In this document: in pieces, positions 1-6,896 of the stretch
Numbering within the stretch: position 1 is the stretch's first letter
How the letters are laid out: every line of letters starts with the position of its first letter
The notes under the pieces: model-generated
The model's input: the letters and a program-made list of their open reading frames with translations, nothing else
The model's database searches: none
What the model was told of the DNA's origin: nothing
Made by a program: the position numbers and the translations under genes
NCBI RefSeq assembly: GCF_000238595.1
Contig: NZ_AGTS01000101.1
Coordinates: forward strand, 1-64,000
DNA: 64,000 bases
DNA from: Acidovorax sp. NO-1
GTDB lineage: Bacteria > Pseudomonadota > Gammaproteobacteria > Burkholderiales > Burkholderiaceae_C
Direction: 5' to 3'

Positions 1-1402
1 CGATTTTCTCGACCGTCTCCTGCAAGGAAGCCAGCAGCGCCGTGGTGCGCTGTTCGAAGGCCTGCGATGCGGTCTGCAGCGACTGGTCAAGCTGCACCGC
101 AGCGCCCTCCAGCGCGTGACACACGCCGCGCTGCTGCTGCGCCGTTTGTTCGCCCATCTGCTGCCATTTCTCCGCCAGTCGGCTGGCCATGCCCTCCATG
201 GACTGGCTCCAACCTGCAAGGCGCTGCTGGTCCGCCGCCAGTTGGGCCGCCTGTGATTGGGCCACTGTCTCTTGCAATGTGATCACCAGCGCGGTGGTGC
301 GCTGCTCCAGCATCTGGGTGATGGACTGCAGCGCGCTGCCCAACTGCACCGCCTGCTGGTCCTGCGTCTGCGTGTGGCGGTGCAAGGCCTCCGTCCAGGT
401 GTCGGCCACCTGGCGGGCCGTGCCTTCCCATTGGGCCGTGAGGGCATGCATCTGCACACCGGTAGCCTCGCGCAGCCGCTGGTGCGAGCGCTCGGCCTCT
501 TGCGCCAGCGTTGCCATGGCCTGCTCCACCACCGGGCGGATCGTCTCACCCGCCATGCGGGCGCTGGCGCCCAGACTGTCGTGCAGGGATGCGCCCACGG
601 TGGTGGCGAGCTGGGTGTAGGCCGCGGCCGCTTCGCGATGAAACACCTGCTGCTGGTCTTGCAATTGGCCGTTTAACTGCTCGTGGCGGCGCTCCAGCCC
701 TTCCATCAGGCCGTGCAGGCGCTCCGCAATCAGCGGCATGGCCTGCGCCTGGGCCTTCAGGGCCTCGAACATTTCCTGGCGCCGGTGGGCCGCCGAGAAG
801 GGGCGCAGCTCGCTGGCGATGCGGGCATCGAGCGTGCGCAACGCTGCCAGCCGCTCGCGGCGGCACAAGGCGGACATCAGCCCCAGCATGGCCGACGCAG
901 CCACCCCGGCCACCGAAGTGCCAAACGACAGACCCAGCCCCTTAATGGGCGCGGCCAGCGCCGCCCGGATCGACTCCAGGCTGGACGAGGCTTCCAATGC
1001 GAACACCGCACCCTTGAACGTGACCACCATGCCGAGAAAGGTACCCAACATGCCGAGCATGACCAAGAGCCCCACCAGGTAGGGCGCCAGCGCAGGGCCC
1101 GGCAGCGGCACACGCTCCCCGTCAATCCGCTGTCGTACCGGGTTGCGCAGGGACGGATGCAGGCGCTCAAGCCAGCCGCCCAGGTTCTCCAGGGACTGCT
1201 GCCCCAGCCCGGCCAGAGCTGCCGATAGCGACGAGGTCGCGGCCCGGAATTGCATCAGTTCAAAGGCGCCCAGTACATAGACGGCGGCGATCACCACCGT
1301 CATGGTGAGCGCCAGCGGGCTGGAACCGGCAAAGCCCCAGCCCACCCAGCCCACCACGGCCAGGCCTGTGGCAAAGATGGCAGCCATCACACTCTTGTTC
1401 AT
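1..1402 (-). CDS. DUF802 family membrane protein, MotA/TolQ-like N-terminus (3' part beyond window)
   Basis: The frame is open from the ATG at 1402 to the left window edge (about 467 codons, no stop seen). The first 200 residues hold roughly four hydrophobic segments, including GMLGTFLGMVV and a later glycine-rich helix (GLGLSFGTSVAGVAAS), the pattern of MotA/TolQ/ExbB proton-channel subunits. After these comes a long Gln/Ala/Glu-rich, probably coiled-coil tail with a clear internal repeat: EQRTTAL..LQETV recurs after exactly 84 residues. The N-terminus matches my recollection of the DUF802 family of Burkholderiales. The start overlaps the stop of the DUF3348 gene by four bases, so the two are translationally coupled. 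In this order the family is usually followed by an OmpA/MotB-like gene, which would lie off the left edge; that is inference. Function unknown. Confidence 0.85.
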   Translation of the reverse strand, partial: MNKSVMAAIFATGLAVVGWVGWGFAGSSPLALTMTVVIAAVYVLGAFELMQFRAATSSLSAALAGLGQQSLENLGGWLERLHPSLRNPVRQRIDGERVPLPGPALAPYLVGLLVMLGMLGTFLGMVVTFKGAVFALEASSSLESIRAALAAPIKGLGLSFGTSVAGVAASAMLGLMSALCRRERLAALRTLDARIASELRPFSAAHRRQEMFEALKAQAQAMPLIAERLHGLMEGLERRHEQLNGQLQDQQQVFHREAAAAYTQLATTVGASLHDSLGASARMAGETIRPVVEQAMATLAQEAERSHQRLREATGVQMHALTAQWEGTARQVADTWTEALHRHTQTQDQQAVQLGSALQSITQMLEQRTTALVITLQETVAQSQAAQLAADQQRLAGWSQSMEGMASRLAEKWQQMGEQTAQQQRGVCHALEGAAVQLDQSLQTASQAFEQRTTALLASLQETVEKI

Positions 1403-2220
1403 TCGATCATTCCTGTTTCCGGTTCCGGGGTCTTCCTGGTTTTGGGGGCGCTGTGCGTGGAGCAGGGGGCGTCGTTCTGTGCCGCTTCCAGCAAGCCCGC
1501 AAGGGGTTCGAGCCGCACCTGCAGCTCGGCCAGCAGCAGCGCCTGCAGGTCGCGCTCAAAGGCATGCAGCCAGCCCCCCGGCAGCGACCACCGGTGCGGA
1601 TCGTCGTCCCGCCCTGCGGCCTTCAGATGCTGCTCATGGGCCGTGCGCAGCTGCGCCATCCGCCGCTCCAGATGGCCGGGTAATGAGGCCCAAAGCCTTT
1701 GCTCGCGTGCGCCCAGCATCTGCTGCAACACGGCATCCAGAGCCGCGAGCCTGCGCAAGCCCGGCGGCCCCACCGACAAACCTTGGCGCAGTTGCAGCCG
1801 CAGGGCGGCCACCCGCGCGTCCAGCTGCTTGTGCAGTGCCAGATACCGCGCCACGTGGACGGCAAACTCTGCTGCGGCCTGGGGGTCCGGCTGGTCGGGC
1901 GAGGTGTTGTCGGCCCGCTGCCGCCCCGGTTTGACGGGGGCCGGCGGGACGGTGACAAGCTCGACCAGCTCCGCCCTGGTGGACTGGAAAGCCGCCTGCA
2001 GCGCGCGCGAGTCCACAGGGTGCTGCTTGTGGGGAATCGCCGGGGAATCCGTGGACTCCAGGGCGTGCAGCGCACGGCTCAGCGCGACGGCATCCACGGT
2101 GCTGAGCCATTGGCTCAGCTGCTCGGCCACGTCCGGGCGCGGCTGCACGCCCTGGGCATGCGCCCATTGCTTTAGCAGGAGAACGAGTCTTGAGCTGTTG
2201 AGTTTGTGGTGCTGGTACAT
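1399..2220 (-). CDS. DUF3348 family protein
   Basis: A 273-residue soluble protein, mostly helical by composition, without signal peptide or membrane segment. The N-terminus (SSRLVLLLKQW) and the following helix (AEQLSQWLSTVDAVALSRAL) fit the DUF3348 family of Burkholderiales. Its TGA overlaps the ATG of the downstream DUF802 gene in the ATGA arrangement. No biochemical role is known to me; constant linkage to the MotA-like DUF802 protein suggests it serves that membrane complex. The start at 2220 is the first ATG in the frame and lies just downstream of an intergenic region with a strong hairpin. Confidence 0.8.
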   Translation of the reverse strand: MYQHHKLNSSRLVLLLKQWAHAQGVQPRPDVAEQLSQWLSTVDAVALSRALHALESTDSPAIPHKQHPVDSRALQAAFQSTRAELVELVTVPPAPVKPGRQRADNTSPDQPDPQAAAEFAVHVARYLALHKQLDARVAALRLQLRQGLSVGPPGLRRLAALDAVLQQMLGAREQRLWASLPGHLERRMAQLRTAHEQHLKAAGRDDDPHRWSLPGGWLHAFERDLQALLLAELQVRLEPLAGLLEAAQNDAPCSTHSAPKTRKTPEPETGMIE

Positions 2221-2237
2221 CGGTGGGGGCCGGTCAG

Positions 2238-2269
2238 GGCGCCTGCAGCAGCCAGAGGGTGCAGGCGCC
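2238..2269. repeat. perfect 10-bp inverted repeat in 5' region of DUF3348 gene
   Basis: GGCGCCTGCA (2238-2247) and TGCAGGCGCC (2260-2269) are perfect complements around a 12-base loop. The hairpin lies 18-49 bases upstream of the DUF3348 start, in the 310-bp gap to the divergent YitT gene. There is no T-run on either side, so it is not a classical terminator; it could be an mRNA leader structure or a protein-binding palindrome. The rest of the gap (2270-2530) shows no gene or strong signal. Confidence 0.5.
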
Positions 2270-2530
2270 TTGGGGAGGAGGTCCCCGCAATCGGCAAAGC
2301 CTGCTATTTTCGCAGGAACGCTGGCGCCCCAGCCCCCGGGTGCCCTGGGTTGCAGGTGTTACATCTGTCTCTGGGGGCCCCTGCCCATCGCGCGCGCGGG
2401 GCAAATCACGCTGCCGATTGGTGTTTTGTTGACCACGGACAAGTTCTGACGGCCGCCCGGGAGGTCCAATCGCCCTCACGCTGCGCCGCCTGCGCATGCC
2501 GTGGGATCCCCTATTTACCTGCAATTCGCC

Positions 2531-3193
2531 ATGTCCAACCCTTCCGCACCCCTTGGCGCGCCCATGGCGAAGACACCCGCCCGGGAAGCTGCCCCCGTTG
2601 CCGTGCCCCACACGCTTACAGAAGACGCGGTCGCCATCTTCACCGGCGTGCTGCTGATTTCCGTGGGGGTGGCATTTTTTACCAGCGCGGGGCTTCTGAC
2701 CGGGGGCACAGCGGGCCTTGCGTTTCTGCTGCACTACGCCACAGGCATCGGCTTCGGCAAGATCTTCTTTGTGCTGAACCTGCCGTTTTACTGGCTGGCA
2801 TTGCGCAAGCTCGGGCGCGCATTCACCGTGAAGACCTTTGCTGCCGTCCTGCTGCTTTCGCTGCTGTCAGAGATGCAGGCACAGTTTCTGCAGTTTGCGC
2901 AGCTGCAACCGCTTTACGCCGCCATTGCGGGGGGACTGATCACCGGGACAGGTTTTCTGGTGCTGTTCCGGCACCGCTGCAGCCTCGGCGGCGTGGGCAT
3001 CGCGGCGCTGTACCTGCAGGACCGCTACGGATGGCGCGCCGGCAAGGTGCAGATGGCGGTGGACTGCTGTATCGTGCTACTGGCCCTCTGGACAGTCGAC
3101 CCCCTGCGGGTCGCGTGGTCCATCGCCGGTGCAGTGGCCCTGAACCTGGTCCTCGCCATGAACCACCGGCCCGGGCGCTACATGGCGGTGTAG
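2531..3193 (+). CDS. YitT family membrane protein
   Basis: A 220-residue integral membrane protein with five or six hydrophobic segments, for example IFTGVLLISVGVAFF, LITGTGFLVLF and VAWSIAGAVALNLVLA. The motif GGTAGLAFLLHYATGIGFGKIFFVLNLPFY-like region and the later SLGGVGIAALYLQDRYG are typical of the YitT/DUF161 family. The C-terminal DUF2179 domain found in many Gram-positive YitT proteins is absent, giving the short proteobacterial form. A GTG at 2501 in the same frame would add ten residues; ATG 2531 is preferred because the following sequence looks like a normal cytoplasmic N-terminus. Substrate unknown. Confidence 0.8.
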   Translation: MSNPSAPLGAPMAKTPAREAAPVAVPHTLTEDAVAIFTGVLLISVGVAFFTSAGLLTGGTAGLAFLLHYATGIGFGKIFFVLNLPFYWLALRKLGRAFTVKTFAAVLLLSLLSEMQAQFLQFAQLQPLYAAIAGGLITGTGFLVLFRHRCSLGGVGIAALYLQDRYGWRAGKVQMAVDCCIVLLALWTVDPLRVAWSIAGAVALNLVLAMNHRPGRYMAV

Positions 3194-3274
3194 TGCGCAG
3201 ATAGCGCCCCATTTCCCTTCAGTAACGTCGGAACGGGTGGGAACCAACTGGTCAGCCGTCGTATCATCTCTCGC

Positions 3275-3700
3275 ATGCGTCGCGGCTTTTTCATGTTCCT
3301 GATGTTGGTGCTGGTCCTCAGAGGACTCACCGGCATGGCCATGGCCGCAGGGGTTGTACCCCCGTTGGTGCCCGCGGGTTCTCATCTCCAGGAGCTAGCC
3401 CATCACCATGGCTCGGTGGAGGCTCAGGACACCTCCAGTCATCACGCCGGCGTCTTCGTTGGTCACGTCACTCTCGCGTCTGACGCTGCCGAGCCCTGCG
3501 CAAGCGGTTCGGAGGGCTGCGGCCTGCATGCGGACCATGCAGGCACCTGCTCCGCCTGCGAGATTTGCCACTCGGCCATGCTTGCCCCATCAGCGCCTTC
3601 GCGCGTACCCCCTGTCCCCCTGGACCCAATGCCCCCACAGGGCGCGACCACCTTTCACAGCGCGCCCGCTGCGCCGGACATCAAACCGCCCATCGCCTGA
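3275..3700 (+). CDS. small secreted Cys/His-rich protein, probable copper-cluster accessory (DUF2946-like)
   Basis: A 141-residue protein starting with a signal peptide (FFMFLMLVLVLRGLTGMAMAAG), so it is exported. The mature part is rich in histidine (HLQELAHHHG) and cysteine (CASGSEGCGLHADHAG, then CSACEICH), with a low-complexity Pro/Ala C-terminus. Spaced Cys and His residues in a secreted protein immediately upstream of copper-handling genes suggest metal binding; the layout resembles DUF2946-type proteins, but I cannot confirm the family by eye. It reads in the same direction as the genes that follow. Confidence 0.6.
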   Translation: MRRGFFMFLMLVLVLRGLTGMAMAAGVVPPLVPAGSHLQELAHHHGSVEAQDTSSHHAGVFVGHVTLASDAAEPCASGSEGCGLHADHAGTCSACEICHSAMLAPSAPSRVPPVPLDPMPPQGATTFHSAPAAPDIKPPIA

Positions 3701-3772
3701 TCTCCCACGCCCGAAGTGCGTCTGCCAACGCCTGAAACCCACCCGACGAGGTGCCATCAGCGGCAGCGCAAC

Positions 3773-4051
3773 ATGCCGCTGCCCGACAACACCTTCCCCA
3801 TGATGACCGGCACCGGACAGTTCGGCCCGGTGGAGATGGGCGGCATGTTCACCACGTTCAAGGTACGGGCCGACCAGCCAGCGGGCGACTACCGCGACCC
3901 GGGCGACTTCAAGCACCCTGCAGGCACCGTGGCTTACGAATGGCAGGGCACCCCCGCCAGCACTCCACGCCCTGCGCGCACCGACGCCCCTGGCACGGCA
4001 CCCGGCGCTGCCAACGCACGCAAGCCCCCCACCAGCGGCCACCAGCACTAA
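3773..4051 (+). pseudogene. C-terminal remnant of a periplasmic multicopper oxidase
   Basis: An open frame of 92 codons whose first half (MPLPDNTFPMMTGTGQFGP, then VEMGGMFTTFKVR and DPGDFKHPAGTVAYEW) corresponds to the extreme C-terminus of large copper-oxidase-type proteins of this bacterial group. The cupredoxin domains and copper ligands expected upstream are absent: the 72 bases between the preceding gene and this ATG do not continue the homology. The tail after this is Pro/Thr/Ala-rich and ends in His residues (SGHQH). It is most simply a deletion remnant inside a copper cluster; expression as a short metal-binding peptide cannot be excluded. Recognition of the parent is from memory. Confidence 0.6.
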
Positions 4052-4072
4052 CCTTTCCCATCAGGACACACC

Positions 4073-4570
4073 ATGAACACTATTAAATTGATAGCTGCTT
4101 GCGCTTTATGTATAAGCGCCAGCACCTCTTTTGGCCATGAAAATGCCCATCACACTCCGTCGAACAGCCCGGTGGTCAAGGAGCAAAAGGACTGGGGCAT
4201 CGCGGGCGACGCCAAGGCTGTGCGCCGCACCATCACCCTGCGCATGACCGACGACATGCGCTTTGCGCCGAACCACATCGAAGTGCGCGAGGGCGACACC
4301 GTGCGGCTGCGCGCCGAGAACCGCGGCAAGGTGCTGCACGAGATCGTGATCGGCACCAAGGCCGAGCTGGACGCCCACGCCGAAATGATGAAAAAGCACC
4401 CCGGCATGGAACACGACGAGCCCTACATGGCCCACGTGGCGGCGGGCAAGACCGGCGATATCGTGTGGCACTTCAACCGCGCCGGGAGCTTTGACTTTGC
4501 CTGCCTGATCGCCGGCCACTACCAGGCTGGCATGACCGGCACCATCACCGTGCTGCCCCGCACCAAGTAA
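4073..4570 (+). CDS. periplasmic cupredoxin (CopI-like)
   Basis: A 165-residue exported blue-copper-fold protein. Residues 1-21 form a signal peptide (KLIAACALCISASTSFG), and the mature part has the cupredoxin beta pattern with ligands visible as His in GKVLHEIVIG and the C-terminal Cys-His-Met set in FACLIAGHYQAGM, which fits a type 1 copper site. An extra Met/His stretch (EMMKKHPGMEHDEPYM) may bind further copper. An AGGAC ribosome site lies 5' of the ATG. It sits between the oxidase remnant and DUF411/CusF-like genes, so periplasmic copper tolerance is likely. Oddly, the signal peptide is encoded by a copy of the dispersed palindromic repeat. Confidence 0.85.
   Translation: MNTIKLIAACALCISASTSFGHENAHHTPSNSPVVKEQKDWGIAGDAKAVRRTITLRMTDDMRFAPNHIEVREGDTVRLRAENRGKVLHEIVIGTKAELDAHAEMMKKHPGMEHDEPYMAHVAAGKTGDIVWHFNRAGSFDFACLIAGHYQAGMTGTITVLPRTK
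4083..4125 (+). repeat. palindromic repeat copy inside the cupredoxin signal peptide
   Basis: The stretch contains the element core GATAGCTGCTTGCGC, then ATAAGCGCCAGC, matching the intergenic copies (for example 11016-11075). It lies in frame and encodes residues of the signal peptide (KLIAACALCISAS). Confidence 0.6.
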
Positions 4571-4584
4571 CGCCAGGAGAAACC

Positions 4585-5124
4585 ATGACCACCGTACACC
4601 AACATCGCCGCGCATCCGCCGCAGCCAGCCCTGCACGCCGCCAATGGCTCGCCACGGCACTACCCTTGCTGGCTGCGGGCGCGGCCATCACCCTGCTGCC
4701 CGGCGCGTCCCGCGCAACACCCAAAACGCCCACACCGCTGGAAGTGTGGAAAGACCCCAACTGCGGCTGCTGCCAGGACTGGGTGGACCACATGCAGGCC
4801 AACGGCTTTGCCGTGAAGGTGCACGAAACCGGCAACAACGCCGTGCGTGCCCGCCTGGGTCTGCCGCAAAAGCTCGGCTCGTGCCACACCGCCCTCGTTG
4901 GCGGCTATGTGGTGGAAGGCCATGTGCCTGCCAGTGACGTGCGCGCCCTTCTGCAGCAAAAACCCAAAGCCCTGGGCCTTGCGGTGCCCGGCATGCCCGT
5001 GGGCTCGCCCGGCATGGACGGCGCGGTGTACGGCAACCGCCGCGACCCCTACGATGTGCTGCTGGTCGCCCGCGACGGCACCACCCGCGTTTTCAACAGC
5101 TACAACCCAAAGGCCCCGTCATGA
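4585..5124 (+). CDS. DUF411 family periplasmic metal-binding protein
   Basis: A 179-residue protein with a twin-arginine-like or Sec leader (RRQWLATALPLLAAGAAITLL). The mature domain begins LEVWKDPNCGCCQDWVDHM, the conserved CxCC-type motif of the DUF411 family, followed by GSCHTALVGGYVVEGHVP, which carries the second conserved Cys-His. DUF411 proteins accompany copper and other metal resistance genes in proteobacteria; the biochemical role is not firmly known. An AGGAGA ribosome site is at 4575-4580. The stop overlaps the next start by four bases, so it is coupled to the CusF-like gene. Confidence 0.85.
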   Translation: MTTVHQHRRASAAASPARRQWLATALPLLAAGAAITLLPGASRATPKTPTPLEVWKDPNCGCCQDWVDHMQANGFAVKVHETGNNAVRARLGLPQKLGSCHTALVGGYVVEGHVPASDVRALLQQKPKALGLAVPGMPVGSPGMDGAVYGNRRDPYDVLLVARDGTTRVFNSYNPKAPS

Positions 5125-5507
5125 AACCACTCGCCCACTCCACCGCTGCCCTGTTACTGGCCTGCGCGCTGGGTCCGGCCCTGGCGCAGGCCCCCGCCCC
5201 GGCGGACGGCCATGACAGCCACCACCCTGCTGCCGCTCCGGCCGCACAGGGAGCCACTGACAATCCATCGGCGGACCAGAGCGAGCTGAGCGAAGGCGAA
5301 ATCACGCGCTGGGACCCGCGCACGCTCAAGGTCACGCTGCGCCACGGCGAAATCAAGAACCTGGAGATGCCGCCCATGACCATGGTGTTCCGCGTGGCGG
5401 ATGCGGGTGTGCTGGGGGAACTGAAGCCGGGCGACAAGGTGCGCTTTCAGGCCGAAAAAAGGCCCCCGGGCACCTATCACGTCACGCACATCGAGAAAGC
5501 GCCCTGA
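5121..5507 (+). CDS. CusF-like periplasmic copper-binding protein
   Basis: A 128-residue exported protein: signal peptide to about residue 22 (LLLACALGPALAQA), a Pro/Ala/His-rich linker (HDSHHPAAAPAA), then the small CusF-type barrel. The signature is seen as GEITRWDPRTLKVTLRHG followed by NLEMPPMTMVF, providing the Met pair and Trp expected for Cu(I) binding in CusF. It is coupled to the DUF411 gene by ATGA overlap. No CusA/B efflux genes are in the window, so it may act as a stand-alone chaperone or cooperate with an efflux pump elsewhere. Confidence 0.85.
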   Translation: MKPLAHSTAALLLACALGPALAQAPAPADGHDSHHPAAAPAAQGATDNPSADQSELSEGEITRWDPRTLKVTLRHGEIKNLEMPPMTMVFRVADAGVLGELKPGDKVRFQAEKRPPGTYHVTHIEKAP

Positions 5508-5557
5508 ACACCGACCCACCCGTCTGACGCCAAGTCGGCGCACCATAATCGACGGCC

Positions 5558-6566
5558 ATGAGCTCCCCACACATTCTCACTGGCAGCGCCGGCAGCATCA
5601 CCCGCGTGGCCGGGATCGAGGTAGGCCACTTCACCGACACGCGCCGCCCCACGGGCTGCACCGTTGTCATGGCGCGCGAAGGTGCCGTGGGCGGCGTGGA
5701 TGTCCGCGGCGCAGCGCCCGGAACGCGCGAGACAGATCTGCTCGACCCGTGCAACCTGGTCGAAAAGGTGCACGCCATCGTGCTGGCCGGCGGCAGCGCC
5801 TGGGGGCTGGAGGCCGCCACCGGCGCCGTGCGCTGGCTGGAAGAGCGCGGCGTGGGCTTTGACGTATCCGTGGGCCGCCTGCCCATCGTGCCCGCCGCGG
5901 TGCTGTTTGACCTGCTGGTGGGCGACATGCGCATCCGCCCCGATGCCGCTGCCGGCTATGCCGCCTGCGATGCCGCATCTGCGACAGATCCTGCAGAAGG
6001 CAACGTGGGCGCAGGAACAGGCGCCGCCGTAGGCAAGATCTTTGGAATGCAGCGCGCCATGAAAGGCGGCATCGGCACCGCATCGGTGACGGTAGAGGGA
6101 GTCACGGTGGGCGCCCTCATCGCCTGCAATGCTCTGGGAGATGTGGTGGACCCCGACACTGCCCAGGTGATCGCCGGTGCGCGCACCGATGACGGCCTGC
6201 GGCTGCGCGACACCCGCCGCGCCTTGCTGCGGGGCGAGGCCCCTCAACCACTCCTGGCCGGCACCAACACCACCATCGGGGGTGGTGGCCACGGATGCTG
6301 TGATCACCAAGGTGCAGGCCCACCGGCTGGCGGTATCTGCCCACGACGGCCTGGCGCGCAGCATCAACCCGGTGCACACCATGTCCGACGGCGACACGCT
6401 TTTCAGCCTGGGAACCGGCCGGGCCGGCAAGAGCGTGGGGATGATGGTCTTGGCCACGATGGCCGCCGAGGCCACGGCCATCGCCACGGCGCGCGCTGTG
6501 CGGGCGGCCCGCTCGATCACGACCGCAGAGGGTCTGCATCTGCCCTGGGCCGGGGAGCTCGGCTGA
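5558..6566 (+). pseudogene. P1 family peptidase (DmpA/BapA type), frameshifted
   Basis: The first 241 codons encode a P1-family aminopeptidase N-terminal part (GIEVGHFTD, GSAWGLEAATG, NVGAGTGAAVGKIFG) up to LAGTNTTIG, the self-cleavage region where Thr becomes the N-terminal nucleophile. Directly after it the frame is lost: the family continuation VVATDAVITKVQAHRLA and SINPVHTMSDGD is read in the next frame to a stop at 6566. A run of five G at 6278-6282 explains the shift; four G would restore one protein of about 335 residues. It may be a real mutation, a phase-variable site or a sequencing error. The uncorrected frame runs on to 6643 as nonsense. Confidence 0.85.
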
Positions 6567-6601
6567 AGCAGCACGTCCCTCGAAACCCGTCGCCCAAGGG
6601 G

Positions 6602-6634
6602 CATAAAAATAAAAGCCACCCGCTGGGGTGGCTT
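6602..6634 (-). terminator. Rho-independent terminator of the tRNA-Val transcript
   Basis: On the minus strand the 9-bp stem AAGCCACCC / GGGTGGCTT (6613-6634, four-base loop) is followed by TTTTATTTTTATG. It lies about 80 bases beyond the 3' end of tRNA-Val, which is where its terminator is expected. Confidence 0.8.
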
Positions 6635-6711
6635 GAGAGATGATTTGCAGGCAGGTGCCTGCAGCAAGTTTTTTTGGAAACGTCTGAAGCTGGTTTCTTC
6701 GGACAAAAACT

Positions 6712-6788
6712 TGGTAGGCGCGATTGGACTCGAACCAACGACCCCCACCATGTCAAGGTGGTGCTCTAACCAGCTGAGCTACGCGCCT
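6712..6788 (-). tRNA. tRNA-Val (GAC)
   Basis: On the minus strand the cloverleaf is complete: acceptor AGGCGCG pairs with CGCGCCT, the D-arm contains AGCTCAGCTGGTTAGAGC, the anticodon stem CCACC/GGTGG holds the loop TTGACAT (anticodon GAC, valine), the T-arm is GTTGG-TTCGAGT-CCAAT, and CCA is encoded at the 3' end. It is 77 bases long and lies between the broken P1 peptidase and relA. No integrase or duplicated 3' end is visible, so it is not an obvious integration site. Confidence 0.97.
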
Positions 6789-6896
6789 GTCGTTGTTTAG
6801 ACCACGATTATAGCCATAAAAAACGGGCCCTCAGCGCAGCGCTCGACAAATCGCTCGAGGCACCGTTGCGAAGACTCCTCGCGCCCCAGCCACCGA

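Noticed and set aside
6712-6788. tRNA-Val as an integration site
   Set aside because: No integrase, no duplicated tRNA 3' end and no foreign island are visible beside it; the broken peptidase nearby is explained by one base.
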